64,000 nucleotides of DNA. Source: Thermogutta terrifontis (GTDB lineage: Bacteria; Planctomycetota; Planctomycetia; Pirellulales; Thermoguttaceae). Numbering within the stretch: position 1 is the first letter of the stretch; every line of letters begins with the position of its first letter. The translations under genes and the position numbers were made by a program. Under the pieces are notes generated by a model. It saw nothing but the letters and a program-made list of their open reading frames with translations. It was not told the origin of the DNA and did not search any database. The stretch spans positions 496,001 to 560,000 of the forward strand of contig NZ_CP018477.1 in NCBI RefSeq assembly GCF_002277955.1. Reading direction: 5' to 3'. This document shows positions 16,643-26,217 of this stretch, in pieces.

Positions 16643-17755
16643 ATGAGCCAAAAGACTTACGGTGTTTTGGTGAATGGTGCGGGGTGGGTTTCCACTCAGC
16701 ACATTGCCGCGTACCAGCGGAACCCAGCGACCCAGGTGCTTGCCATTTGTGATCGATTCATCGAGCGGGCTCGTGCCAGGGCGGAAGCAGCGGGCCTAAA
16801 GGATGTGGCCATTTACGACGATTTCGAAAAGGCCCTCAAGCACCCCGGCATTGATATCGTGTCCATTTGCACACCACAACACGTTCACTGCGAAAATGTG
16901 CTGGCGGCTGCGGCGGCGGGCAAGCACATGGTCATTGAAAAGCCTGTGGCCATCAGTCTGGCGGAACTTCGCAAAATGCAGGATGCCGTCAGGAAGGCTG
17001 GTGTGCGGACCGTCGTGAGTTTCGTCCTCCGCTGGAATCCCCTGTTTCGCACGTTGAAGTCACTGCTGGCGGATAATGCCTTTGGCCAACCATACTATGT
17101 CGAAACCGACTATCTGAGTTACAACGGGAGCTGGTGGTCGGGATGGAACGATGCCAGAACCCTGGAACACGGCGTGAGTGCCCTGCTGGTCGGTGGGTGC
17201 CATGCCGTCGATGCCCTGCGGTGGTTTGCAACCACTGGCGAATTCGAAGCGGCAGAACCGGAAGAGGTTTTTGCCGTTCGCGGGGGACGCCGCAAAGGAC
17301 AGACGCGGGAGTATAACCCATTGACCAATACCTGGATCGAGAATGCGCCCCCCATGGAGTACGATGGCCTTGAGGTGGTTCTCGTGAAATTCACCAATGG
17401 CGTGATTGGGAAGGTCTCGGTCAACGCCGAGTGCATCATGCCGTATCGGTTTCCCATTCGTATCTTCGGCGATCGCGGAAGCGTCTTTGACCATCACATC
17501 TGGTCCCACAAGTTTCCTGGGCAAACCGACTGGGTGGAAATCCCCACCATCCGGCCGGATTCCAGCGATGTGGCGCATCATCCGTTTCAGGCTGAAATCG
17601 ATCATTTTGTGGAGTGTTTGCAGAACGGTGTTGAATCCCACTGCAATCTTGAAGACGCAGCCAAGTCCCACGAAATCGTGTTCGCCGCCCTTGAGTGTTA
17701 CCGCCAGGGGCGTCCGATTCGGCTTCCCCTTGGGGCCGACCATAAACCAACCTGA
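16643..17755 (+). CDS. Gfo/Idh/MocA-family NAD(P)-dependent oxidoreductase
   Basis: The 370-residue protein starts at ATG 16643, 20 bases after the methyltransferase gene. It has a Rossmann N-terminal domain (LVNGAGWVSTQHIAAY), the EKPVAIS motif with the conserved Lys at about residue 100, and a C-terminal alpha/beta domain (GGCHAVDALRWF, VKFTNGVIGKVSVNAE). The family oxidises or epimerises sugars, inositols or their derivatives. Pairing with a URO-D family methyltransferase suggests a small catabolic unit for a methylated or cyclic polyol, which is inference. Confidence 0.88.
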   Translation: MSQKTYGVLVNGAGWVSTQHIAAYQRNPATQVLAICDRFIERARARAEAAGLKDVAIYDDFEKALKHPGIDIVSICTPQHVHCENVLAAAAAGKHMVIEKPVAISLAELRKMQDAVRKAGVRTVVSFVLRWNPLFRTLKSLLADNAFGQPYYVETDYLSYNGSWWSGWNDARTLEHGVSALLVGGCHAVDALRWFATTGEFEAAEPEEVFAVRGGRRKGQTREYNPLTNTWIENAPPMEYDGLEVVLVKFTNGVIGKVSVNAECIMPYRFPIRIFGDRGSVFDHHIWSHKFPGQTDWVEIPTIRPDSSDVAHHPFQAEIDHFVECLQNGVESHCNLEDAAKSHEIVFAALECYRQGRPIRLPLGADHKPT

Positions 17756-18159
17756 CGCCTCCCTGCTTTTTTCCACGGGTCTATGAGAGGCCAAGCGTTT
17801 TGGCAGGGGCAATTCACGAATTGCCCGTCCGGAAGTGCGATTCGTATGGCTCACTTCGCCTTTCAGGTGAGTCATGCAGCCGCCCCGACCGGGCTCCGAT
17901 CGGTTGGCTTTCGGCAGTGAAACAACCGATGTTCTGGTAGTCCAGGTGCGAATTTCGGCGCAAACATGCTTTGCGCGTCGGTCAACGCCGGTGCGGCAAG
18001 CTCTTCGGCACGCATCGGCTGGTAAAATAACAAAGGGCGGTAGGTGCTACCAGCGGCACGGTGAATGCGGTCATAAGAAGCTGCTCCGAGAACGCATGTT
18101 GATGAACTGCCTCATGGGAGGAGTGAGGGTGAGGCTTTTTTGACGGGGGTGCGCGTGGG
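17756..18159. other. Intergenic region with family A palindrome
   Basis: The 404-base gap contains one family A palindrome (17805-17828). A GGTAGGTGCTACC mini-hairpin near 18040 is also present. No RNA gene or coding frame is convincing. Confidence 0.5.
17805..17828. repeat. Family A palindromic repeat
   Basis: AGGGGCAATTC, a two-base AC spacer and GAATTGCCCGT. The last arm has one mismatch from a perfect palindrome. Confidence 0.85.
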
Positions 18160-19392
18160 ATGAATCCCGATCAGATTTACAACGCATCGCAGCCGGGCAT
18201 CGCTTCAGAAACGGAACCTGAAGTGCGGATGTCGCCCCCGCCAGAGATGGCCCAAATCCGTTCGGATGACGGAATCCCCTGGGGCATGGTGCTGCGGGGA
18301 CTGTTTTGGCTGGTGGTGCTTTTCGGACTCCTGTTCTCGACTCCCTATTTGGTGGAAGAACTGTCATTCGCGGTCACCCGGGGGCGATTGCGGGCAGAAG
18401 CGGCGGTGGCCCGCGATCAACTGGCCCGACTGCCCCAGTGGGAAGAACGCTTTCGCTGGGTCGTTAAAAGCGTGTTTCCGGGCGTGGTGGGGGTCGAAGC
18501 CTCCCGAGGAGAGATCGCACTGGACAGGCCGGGGCGGCCGTCATCCGGTGCAGCCCCCAGAATTCGCGAAGAGAGCGTCGGTTCGGGGGTCATCGTGGAC
18601 GAGGAGGGATATATCGTGACGAGTCTTCATGTGGTGGAGCAGGCGCGGGATATCGTGGTCCGGCTGGCCGATGGCCGCACGATCAAGAGTGTCCAGTTGG
18701 TGGGGAGTGATCCGCTCAACGATCTGGCCGTGCTCAAGATCCCAGGTGGTGGCCTGACCGCGGTGCCCTGGGGCGATAGCGATCTGCTCGAAGTCGGTGA
18801 TACAGTGCTGGCGATCGGCAATCCTTACGGTCTGACGCGGACCGTGACGGCCGGCATCATCAGCGCCAAGGAGCGCCGGGCCCAGAGTAATGCGGGCGGA
18901 TTTCAGGAGTTGCTGCAAACGGACGCCGCCATGAACCCCGGCAACAGCGGCGGACCGCTGGTCAATGTCCGCGGGGAGATTGTGGGCATCAATTCCGCCA
19001 TCTATGGTGAGGCCTATCGCGGGATCAGTTTTGCCATTCCAAGTCGGGTTGCTCGACAGGTGTATGAACAAATCCGCCGGGAAGGACGCAGTCGCCACGG
19101 TTGGCTGGGGATCCAGATGGCGGATCTCGATGAAGAGGAGTCGCGGAGCCGAAAACTCCCAGATGCCCGCGGTGTATTGGTGCTTTCCGTGCTTCCCGGG
19201 TCACCAGCGGAGAAGGCGGGTCTTCGACCGGGTGACGTCATCCGCGCCTGGAATGGTCAGGTGGTGGAGGACTCATCAGCTCTGGGGGTGATGGTGGCCA
19301 AAACGCCGGTGGGCAGTGAGGTTCCCGTGGAAATTTATCGGCAGGATCAGCCGCAAACCCTGCGTGTTCTCGTCGGCCAGCGGCCGTTATGA
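18160..19392 (+). CDS. HtrA/DegP-type membrane-anchored serine protease
   Basis: The 410-residue protein has one N-terminal membrane segment (43-62), then a trypsin-like domain with His157 (TSLHVV), Asp188 (PLNDLAVLKI) and Ser263 (NPGNSGGPL), and one PDZ domain (about 315-405). The single PDZ and membrane anchor resemble DegS-type or periplasmic quality-control proteases. It probably acts in the periplasm on misfolded proteins. All three catalytic residues are present. It is monocistronic in appearance, with long spacers on both sides. Confidence 0.93.
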   Translation: MNPDQIYNASQPGIASETEPEVRMSPPPEMAQIRSDDGIPWGMVLRGLFWLVVLFGLLFSTPYLVEELSFAVTRGRLRAEAAVARDQLARLPQWEERFRWVVKSVFPGVVGVEASRGEIALDRPGRPSSGAAPRIREESVGSGVIVDEEGYIVTSLHVVEQARDIVVRLADGRTIKSVQLVGSDPLNDLAVLKIPGGGLTAVPWGDSDLLEVGDTVLAIGNPYGLTRTVTAGIISAKERRAQSNAGGFQELLQTDAAMNPGNSGGPLVNVRGEIVGINSAIYGEAYRGISFAIPSRVARQVYEQIRREGRSRHGWLGIQMADLDEEESRSRKLPDARGVLVLSVLPGSPAEKAGLRPGDVIRAWNGQVVEDSSALGVMVAKTPVGSEVPVEIYRQDQPQTLRVLVGQRPL

Positions 19393-19723
19393 GGCGCCTC
19401 AAGCCGAGAAACGGAACTTTACGAACTGGTCGAGATTGAAGAACAGGAGTGTTTGGAGATCTGCTTGGAGAACCACGATCGCAATAAAATTTTTTGGTTT
19501 AGTTGATAGGGGCCGGTGTTCGAAGTATAATGCCTGGCCGGTGGGGTAATTTCTCGGAATTAGTGCGAGGCGGTTGACATCGCCCTTGTAGCGACGGGCG
19601 CCATTTTCCCGGCGAGGTTCTTTTCCGCCCGCCGGCAGTTCTGGGGAAAGGTGCGGGGCCACTGGGCCTGTTCGTTGCCGGAAAGCGAAGATTGCGACGT
19701 TGGCTTTTCACTGGAGGTGCCTC
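19393..19723. other. Promoter region and long leader of the lipoprotein gene
   Basis: The 331 bases between the protease and lipoprotein genes contain a strong sigma-70-type promoter (19503-19531). The predicted transcript leader is about 185 bases. GC-rich inverted segments near 19595-19640 might fold, but no known riboswitch is recognised. Confidence 0.55.
19503..19531 (+). promoter_or_regulatory. Sigma-70-type promoter for the lipoprotein gene
   Basis: TTGATA (19503-19508) and TATAAT (19526-19531) are separated by exactly 17 bases. Transcription should begin near 19538, giving a leader of about 185 bases before the ATG at 19724. Confidence 0.75.
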
Positions 19724-20218
19724 ATGTCAACTCGGAAGTTCTTGATGTTTTTGGGTATGGCAGTTTTCTTAGTGGGCTGCGCAAAAGGGGGATCGAGTCT
19801 CAATACCGTTCCTGTAAAAGGGCGTGTAACACTCGATGGGGCGCCGCTTCCCGGTGCCACCGTGACGTTTTCGCCAAAAACGCCGGAGGGCCGCACGGCG
19901 GCGGGTATGACGAACGAGAACGGTGAATTCGTTTTGACGACAATTCGGGCGGGAGATGGGGCTGTTCCTGGCGAATACGGTGTGGCCATCACAAAGCCGG
20001 TGGCGACGGCCGGTCCTGTCGACGACCCGCGGGCGCGAGGGGGGGCTTTAACGCCCGAACAAATGGCCCAGATTCGTGAGCAGGCTAAGACAAAAGGCGG
20101 GGCAGAGGGAGGCTCTGCCATCCCCAAGAAGTACACCTCGCCGACGACTTCCGGTCTTACTGCAACAGTGAAACGGGGTGAGAAAAATGAATTTACATTC
20201 GATTTGAAGTCCCAGTAA
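19724..20218 (+). CDS. Planctomycete lipoprotein with carboxypeptidase-regulatory-like fold
   Basis: The ATG at 19724 has a CTGGAGGTG site; the longer start is rejected. The 164-residue protein has a lipobox with Cys19 (FLVGC), then a beta-sandwich of the transthyretin/carboxypeptidase-regulatory type (PVKGRVTLDGAPLPGATVTF, GRTAAGMTNENGEFVLTTIRAG, PGEYGVAITKP). Small lipoproteins like this are often found upstream of DUF1559 genes in planctomycetes, as here. It is probably anchored in the cell envelope. Its exact partner is unknown. Confidence 0.85.
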   Translation: MSTRKFLMFLGMAVFLVGCAKGGSSLNTVPVKGRVTLDGAPLPGATVTFSPKTPEGRTAAGMTNENGEFVLTTIRAGDGAVPGEYGVAITKPVATAGPVDDPRARGGALTPEQMAQIREQAKTKGGAEGGSAIPKKYTSPTTSGLTATVKRGEKNEFTFDLKSQ

Positions 20219-20262
20219 TTAAGAGTTAAAATACTTCAATTGGTCTTTGATGTGCAAAAAAC

Positions 20263-20290
20263 TTGACGTTGTTTTTGTGTGAAGTACAAT
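20263..20290 (+). promoter_or_regulatory. Sigma-70-type promoter for the DUF1559 gene
   Basis: TTGACG (20263-20268) and TACAAT (20285-20290) are spaced by 16 bases. The promoter lies between the lipoprotein stop and the DUF1559 start, with a leader of about 88 bases, so the pair need not be a simple operon. Confidence 0.72.
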
Positions 20291-20384
20291 TCGGGAGACG
20301 CCAAGGGCGGGCCAGCTCATCAGGGGTGGTTTAGGGTATCGCGGTTTTCTCTTTGGGTTGTCCCCGTGTTGAGTGGAGGTAGCT

Positions 20385-21485
20385 ATGCAAAAAAAGAAAT
20401 CTTCTCGGCGCCCGCGATGGCCTGTGCCGGCGTTTACGCTCGTCGAGCTGCTCGTGGTCATCGCCATTATCGGCATTTTGATTGCTTTGCTGCTGCCGGC
20501 TGTCCAGGCTGCCCGTGAGGCGGCCCGGCGTAGTCAATGCACCAATAACCTCAAACAAATTGGTTTGGCTCTTCACAACTATCACGACTCCCACAAGAAG
20601 TTTCCCAGCCTTGGTCAGGGGACTCAGGCTGGCAACGAGGCCACGTGCACTTATGGTGGGCTGAGTGCTTTCGTCATGCTCCTCCCGTATCTCGAGCAGA
20701 CCTCCATCTATCAGCAGTTTTCTTCCCCGCAAGCGAATCCCCCTTATCCTGCCTGGGGGCCTGTACCCTGGTACGGTTGGAATTTCCGTCCGCATAACGT
20801 TCAGATCCCGTCTATCCTGTGTCCATCCGACGGCGGTGCCGGGAAACTGCAGGACGACGGTCGTCCTTACTGGTGGCAGGGTGACAATAACTACGTCTTC
20901 TGCTGGGGCGACGATATCAGCGTGGACTGGCGAGGACGCGCTAACCCTCGGGGAATATTTGGCGCGGATAGCTTCCTTAGCTTCTCCGATATTTTGGACG
21001 GCACCAGCAACACCCTCGCCGCCAGTGAAGTGGTCGTCTCCAAGCGGAGTGATGATCCGGTCACCCACGGAAATTATGTAGAGAACGTGGGTGATGGAAA
21101 TCTCCGAGCGAATCCATCACAGTGCCTGGCTTTCAAGGGCCCCAACAACACCATCGTGAATGCTCCCCAAATCGGCGAGCTCCGCGGTGTGCACTGGGCA
21201 TGGGGGACAAGCTGTGTGACGGGCTTCAATACCGTCCTCCCGCCGAATTCCATCGGCTGTAAGGGATTTTGGTCGGAGTGGGGCTCTGACCACGTGATGC
21301 CGCCCGACAGCTATCACCCCGGTGGCGTCAACGCTCTGCTGGCCGATGGTTCCGTCCGGTTTATCAGCGACACGATTAACACCGGCGATTTGACGCGGCC
21401 AGAACCAACCGGTGGGCCGAGCCCGTATGGTGTATGGGGCGCGTTGGGCAGTCGGGCTGGAAGTGAGAGCGTCAGTGGATTCTGA
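20385..21485 (+). CDS. DUF1559 pseudopilin-like protein
   Basis: The 366-residue protein begins after GTGGAGG with a short basic leader and the type IV prepilin motif [20 protein letters not shown], followed by [30 protein letters not shown], the standard DUF1559 start. The C-terminal [17 protein letters not shown] segment is also diagnostic. The family is greatly expanded in Planctomycetes and is presumed to be processed by prepilin peptidase and exported, but its role is not established. A second copy is at 49753-50784. Confidence 0.93.
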   Translation: MQKKKSSRRPRWPVPAFTLVELLVVIAIIGILIALLLPAVQAAREAARRSQCTNNLKQIGLALHNYHDSHKKFPSLGQGTQAGNEATCTYGGLSAFVMLLPYLEQTSIYQQFSSPQANPPYPAWGPVPWYGWNFRPHNVQIPSILCPSDGGAGKLQDDGRPYWWQGDNNYVFCWGDDISVDWRGRANPRGIFGADSFLSFSDILDGTSNTLAASEVVVSKRSDDPVTHGNYVENVGDGNLRANPSQCLAFKGPNNTIVNAPQIGELRGVHWAWGTSCVTGFNTVLPPNSIGCKGFWSEWGSDHVMPPDSYHPGGVNALLADGSVRFISDTINTGDLTRPEPTGGPSPYGVWGALGSRAGSESVSGF

Positions 21486-21600
21486 AATGGCTATCGTTTA
21501 GCCGCTGGCGAAAATGTATCGGCATAGCATGAGGGGACGCTGTCCACGTAAGATGGCGTCCCCAGTTTGTTGCGCTCGCTTTCTTCAGCGTGGGCGAAGA

Positions 21601-23319
21601 ATGATTCAGCGACTAGGAGAATCAGTAAGGACCCGCGCAATACGCCGCTGTGCGGTGATGAGGAGTGTCGCCATAATTCTTGGCTTTTCACTGCTCGCCA
21701 CAAGCGCAGGTGCTGCCGACAAGGTGCGATTTAGGGATGTGACTGCCGCGACGGGGATCGACTTCGTTCATACGGATGGCAGCTCCGGCAACTATTTCAT
21801 TATCGAAACGGTGGCCTCCGGATTGGCAACCTTTGACTATGACAACGATGGCCTTGTGGATATTTACTTTCTTAACGGTTCTGCCCTACCCGGAATGAAG
21901 GTCGATAAGCCGCCCTGTAATAGGCTTTACAAGAATTTAGGAGGATTCCGTTTTGTCGATGTTACTGAAAAGGCGGGGGTGGGGGACACCGGTTACGGTC
22001 TGGCGGTGGCCACCGCGGACTTCGATAACGACGGCGACCAGGATATTTACATTTCCAACTGGGGGCCCAATTGTTTCTTTCGCAACAATGGCGACGGCAC
22101 TTTTACGGATGTGACCCGGCAAACCGGAACGGCCGCTGCTTTTCCCGACAAAGCGGGCGCGGGCGTTGCTTTTCTGGATGCCGATCGCGACGGATGGCTC
22201 GATCTGTTCGTCTCCAATTACCTGCGGTTCACAACGGAAATGGACGTTCGGGCCTACTGGAAAGGGCTTCGCATCTATCCTGATCCCTCGCGATTTGCCG
22301 TGTTTCCCGATATGCTCTTTCGCAATAATCGCGATGGCACGTTCAGGGACATCAGCGAAGAGTCCGGTGTGAATAAACATCGGGGACGCGGGATGGGAAT
22401 CGTCTGCGCGGATTACGATAACGATGGCGACACGGACATCTTCGTCAATAGCGACGGACCGCCCGGAAACTCTCTCCTAAAAAACGATGGCACCGGCCGG
22501 TTCGAGGATATTGGAATGCTGGCGGGTGTGGCTTTCGATTCGGCAGGGTTGGCCCATGGCGCGATGGGAGTGGACGCCGGTGACTACGACAACGATGGCC
22601 GGCTTGACTTCTATGTTACGTCATACCAGGGACAACTGGCGACACTCTATCGCAATCTGGGCGACGATCTTTTCGATGATGTGACGCAGCTGACGGGGGC
22701 GGGAACACGATCACTCAACCAGGTCACCTGGGGATGCACCCTGGCCGACTTTAATAACGATGGTTTTAAAGATATCTTCTATGTATGCGGACACCTCATA
22801 GACAATATTGAACAACTCGACGATACAACATCGCTAGCGGCATCGCCTGTTCTCCTTTTGAATGACGGTACAGGAAAGTTCGTGGATGTGTCGATGGAGG
22901 CCGGTCTGACGATGAAATCCGTTGGACGGGGAGCCGCGTTCGACGATCTGGATAACGACGGTCGTCTGGATGTGGTCATCTTGAACACGCGGCGTCCTCC
23001 CACGATCCTCCGCAACGAGACAATGACGAGCAATCACTGGCTGGAAGTGCAGCTTGTGGGCCGTCAAACGAATCGCGACGGGGTGGGCTCGCGGGTCATC
23101 CTGCAAGCCGGGGATCTCACCCAGGTGGACGAGGTCCACAGCGGTCGCGGATATCAGAGTCACTATGGCATGCGTTTGCACTTTGGCCTGGGCCACCACC
23201 AAACCGTCGATCGCCTGGAAGTTCGCTGGCTGAGCGGTCATGTGGATGTCTTCAAGAATATTCCTGCTGACCGACGCATCGTGGTGACGGAAGGCCAAGG
23301 TTGGCGCGAGATTCGTTGA
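21601..23319 (+). CDS. CRTAC1/ASPIC-UnbV family VCBS-repeat secreted protein
   Basis: The start is uncertain: ATG 21601 or ATG 21658. The latter puts the hydrophobic signal peptide (SVAIILGFSLLATSAGAA) at the N-terminus. The protein has seven calcium-type VCBS/FG-GAP repeats such as DYDNDGLVDIYF, DFDNDGDQDIYI, DYDNDGRLDFYV and DLDNDGRLDVVIL. It ends in an ASPIC/UnbV domain (HYGMRLHFGLG then RLEVRWLSGHVDVF). These proteins form secreted beta-propellers. Together with the next TPR gene this is a common planctomycete pair. Confidence 0.88.
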   Translation: MIQRLGESVRTRAIRRCAVMRSVAIILGFSLLATSAGAADKVRFRDVTAATGIDFVHTDGSSGNYFIIETVASGLATFDYDNDGLVDIYFLNGSALPGMKVDKPPCNRLYKNLGGFRFVDVTEKAGVGDTGYGLAVATADFDNDGDQDIYISNWGPNCFFRNNGDGTFTDVTRQTGTAAAFPDKAGAGVAFLDADRDGWLDLFVSNYLRFTTEMDVRAYWKGLRIYPDPSRFAVFPDMLFRNNRDGTFRDISEESGVNKHRGRGMGIVCADYDNDGDTDIFVNSDGPPGNSLLKNDGTGRFEDIGMLAGVAFDSAGLAHGAMGVDAGDYDNDGRLDFYVTSYQGQLATLYRNLGDDLFDDVTQLTGAGTRSLNQVTWGCTLADFNNDGFKDIFYVCGHLIDNIEQLDDTTSLAASPVLLLNDGTGKFVDVSMEAGLTMKSVGRGAAFDDLDNDGRLDVVILNTRRPPTILRNETMTSNHWLEVQLVGRQTNRDGVGSRVILQAGDLTQVDEVHSGRGYQSHYGMRLHFGLGHHQTVDRLEVRWLSGHVDVFKNIPADRRIVVTEGQGWREIR

Positions 23320-23491
23320 ACAGAGATGATTTTCACCCACCAAAGACATCGATGCTTTGAGCCATCAAATCGCATGATTCAGGAAGACGGACCGTGAATG
23401 TCGCGGAGGCTCAAGCCGGTGGGGAACATGAAGTGGGTTCGGGAATAGGGCGACGTCCACTAACAGGCCGCTCATTAACGGTCCTTCGAAT

Positions 23492-24955
23492 ATGGGCGAA
23501 CTATCAGCCGTGAAAACCGTCCAAGCGAACGCTTCCCGCGGCGCCGATGCACGCCGCCCATCGGGTTGGATGATGCTTGCCGGCCTGCTCGCGCTGGTGG
23601 CAGTGGTTTTCATCCTGGCTCAAGTCAGTGGCCTGCGGATGGTCCAGTCACCCAGGGAGGAGGCAACGGGGCAACACGGGTCAACCCCGGGGCAAAAGCA
23701 GGCGACTTCCAGCATTTCTCCCAGCCCACCTCTTCCGACGAACACCGCCGAGTTGATCGAGGAAGTGCACCGGGAAATTCTCGCCATTCGTGAGCGTTAT
23801 CCGGACGATATTGACTGTCGAGAGATGGAGGCCCGGTTTCTCGACTGGGTGGGGAAGTCCGAAGAGGCGGTGGCCATCTGGAAAGAGTGCCTCGAGAAGA
23901 GTCCTCAGTATGCCCATGCCTATGTGGGACTTGCATCGGTGGCCTTCAAACGAGGGGACTACGAACAGGCCGCCACATGGGCGCGGCAGGCCATTGGGCT
24001 CGATCCGGGTTACTATCGGGCTCGGGATATTTGTGCCGAAGCCCTCTTAAATCTGGGCCGTCCCCAGGAAGCTGTGGAGGTCCTCGCGGAGTATCTCGCC
24101 AAGGATCCCCGAGCACATGGATTGTTCCTTTTAGGTCGGGCGTACACACTTTTGCAGGATTGGGACCGAGCAGCAAAAGCTTACGAAGCTGCGGTGCGGA
24201 AATACCCCGATTATGCAGAAGCATTCTATGCGCTTTCCCGTGTTTATCTGCGACAGGGGAAGCGGGCGGAAGCGGAGAAGATCTTGGCGAGGTATTGGGA
24301 ACTCATGAAAAAGCGGGACCTGCACGTGGAAGGGATGCCCCTCGGCACCGATTTTAAAGAGGCCTCGGTGAATGCGGCCATCATTTCGAGCGACCTCGGC
24401 CGCATTTATCTGGCTAAAGGCAATCGAGAAGAAGCCCTGCGGTTGTGGTATCGGGCGATTGCGCTGGATCCTTCCCATCTTCCAGCGCGGGAGATGCTGG
24501 CCCAGCTTGCCCTTCAGGAACGTCGCGATGGGGAGGCGATTGTTCAGTACCAAAAGCTCATGGAGCTTGATCCCATGAGCTTGCAATATCCGCTCGTGCT
24601 GGCGGCGATTCTGACGCGGAATCAGCGACTTTCCGAAGCGGAGCAGATTCTCCGGGCGTTCTGTGAACGGTGGCCGGAGCGGCCTGAAGGGTATGTTGCC
24701 ATCGCGCAGTTTTATCTAGCGGTGGCAGGCCGTGCGGAGGATGCCCGGAAGGCCGCGGAAAAGGCAGTGGAAATTGCGGGGACGGCAGCGAACTATGCTC
24801 TTCTCGCCCAGGCCGCCCATGCCGCAGGAAATCAACAAAAGGCGGAGCAAGCCTTCAAAAAGGCCGTGGAACTTGCTCCCGGCCGACCAGAGTGGGAGAG
24901 ACTCCGCGAGATGATCCTGCAGGAAACATCAGCCAGGCAAAGCGGTCAACCGTGA
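23492..24955 (+). CDS. Membrane-anchored tetratricopeptide repeat protein
   Basis: The 487-residue protein has one membrane segment (about 27-49, MMLAGLLALVAVVFILAQV), a Pro/Ser/Thr linker, and about ten TPR units from residue 95 to the end. Examples are AHAYVGLASVAFKRGDYEQAATWARQAI, AEAFYALSRVYLRQGKRAEAEKI and NYALLAQAAHAAGNQQKAEQAF. It lies 172 bases after the CRTAC1 gene in the same direction. Such pairs may form a scaffold in the periplasm or at the membrane. No enzyme domain is present. Confidence 0.88.
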   Translation: MGELSAVKTVQANASRGADARRPSGWMMLAGLLALVAVVFILAQVSGLRMVQSPREEATGQHGSTPGQKQATSSISPSPPLPTNTAELIEEVHREILAIRERYPDDIDCREMEARFLDWVGKSEEAVAIWKECLEKSPQYAHAYVGLASVAFKRGDYEQAATWARQAIGLDPGYYRARDICAEALLNLGRPQEAVEVLAEYLAKDPRAHGLFLLGRAYTLLQDWDRAAKAYEAAVRKYPDYAEAFYALSRVYLRQGKRAEAEKILARYWELMKKRDLHVEGMPLGTDFKEASVNAAIISSDLGRIYLAKGNREEALRLWYRAIALDPSHLPAREMLAQLALQERRDGEAIVQYQKLMELDPMSLQYPLVLAAILTRNQRLSEAEQILRAFCERWPERPEGYVAIAQFYLAVAGRAEDARKAAEKAVEIAGTAANYALLAQAAHAAGNQQKAEQAFKKAVELAPGRPEWERLREMILQETSARQSGQP

Positions 24956-25269
24956 TTGAAAAAGGGGCCGGTTTTCTGTTTCAATGATTGAGTGCCGTTA
25001 AATGACGGAAAAAGGGGGCCCCATGGTGGTAAGGCAATGGACTGATCAGGCAGAGGGGGCACGCTTGTCATGCATGATGAGATGAAATCGAACGTTAAAC
25101 GGCGGATCTTACAAACAGGTCCTGCGGGAGAAATGGACTCCCCTGTCGGGGTCTTGTCCGGCATCAGCGATTGAGGGGAGGCTTCTGGATGCGGTGGTTT
25201 TCGAAGCGATAATCGGAAAGAATGTAATACACAACAACTCAGCTGACACAATGACTGAAAGGGGTGCTT
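24956..25269. other. Intergenic region, no recognised gene
   Basis: The 314-base spacer follows the TPR gene. ATTGAAA...TTTCAAT (24954-24985) could form a weak transcript-end hairpin. Nothing else is seen. Confidence 0.4.
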
Positions 25270-26217
25270 ATGACCGGATTAACGGGTGGTGACTGGACAT
25301 TGCATCGCGATCTGGCTCGGAGGGGTTCTCCTTGGGTGAGGCGTCCCGCAACGAATGCCCAATGGATGGCGTTGGGAGTTGCCGTGGTTTGCTTTTTTAT
25401 TCCCGCGATCTTCGTCACGCTGATGGGCGAAGGGGCAACGCCGGTAGAAAAAGTGATGGCAGGACTTTTGTTGGTGCCAGCTGGAGCGGTGAATGCGGTA
25501 ATCGGCGCCTATTTGACGTCGAAACTGCTGGCCTTGGCGGTGCGGAGTGAGGATTACACGTTCATTATCCTCGGCACCCTGGTCTTTGCTGTGCTGGCCA
25601 TCGCTTATGTGATGTTCCTTAGTGTGCCGGAACGTCCTGAGGAGCCGCCATTCCCCCCGCGCCCCATGTTTCGAGAACCGGAGCCAAGCCCCTCTTCCGA
25701 AAAGGCCGTGAGTGCTTTAATGAGATCCATTGCGGGATTGATGCTGTGCGGGGCCAATTTGGGAGCGATCGTCTCCGCGCTATCGGTGGTCGTTATTCGT
25801 AGCACGGTTCGCCCAAATCCAGTTGCATCCCGGGAATCGATTCCATCGCGCGACTGGCAGTCGCAGGGAGAAATCCCTCCCGAGGGTCTTGCTGCTCCCG
25901 TCGCAGATCCGTCTTCAAGTTACCAACCGCCTCCCCCACCTTTCATGCAGACACCCCAGAGAGTCGGGCAGAGCATGTCCGAGGCTGTTTTTACCGGCTC
26001 TCCACCTGGGACCGAGGTTCCCGCGACGAGCATGACGGCCAATGTCGACCGGCGTGAGATAGAGGCCAGTTCGGTCCTGCGCGAGGCCATCCGCAAACTC
26101 AACAGCGGGCAGCGCGAAGAGGGGACCGGCCTTCTCCAAAACGTCGTCTCTCAATATCCCGGCACGAAGGCGGCCCGCACCGCACAGGCGTATCTCGCGA
26201 AACTTGGTCGAGGCTGA
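25270..26217 (+). CDS. Four-pass membrane protein with TPR-like C-terminus
   Basis: ATG 25270 follows GAAAGGGGTGCTT. The 315-residue protein has four hydrophobic segments (about 33-57, 65-92, 98-120 and 146-174), a Pro-rich linker (about 180-240), and a C-terminal helical hairpin similar to a TPR or tetratricopeptide-like end (LREAIRKLNSGQREEGTGLLQNVVSQYPGTKAARTAQAYLAKLG). No known family is recognised. The C-terminal pattern resembles BamD/CpoB tails, so protein interaction is likely. It is transcribed alone. Confidence 0.75.
   Translation: MTGLTGGDWTLHRDLARRGSPWVRRPATNAQWMALGVAVVCFFIPAIFVTLMGEGATPVEKVMAGLLLVPAGAVNAVIGAYLTSKLLALAVRSEDYTFIILGTLVFAVLAIAYVMFLSVPERPEEPPFPPRPMFREPEPSPSSEKAVSALMRSIAGLMLCGANLGAIVSALSVVVIRSTVRPNPVASRESIPSRDWQSQGEIPPEGLAAPVADPSSSYQPPPPPFMQTPQRVGQSMSEAVFTGSPPGTEVPATSMTANVDRREIEASSVLREAIRKLNSGQREEGTGLLQNVVSQYPGTKAARTAQAYLAKLGRG

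Noticed and set aside
24954-24985. Hairpin after the TPR gene as a terminator
   Set aside because: The outer stem is only about seven pairs with a large loop and no T-run follows, so it is not called as a terminator.
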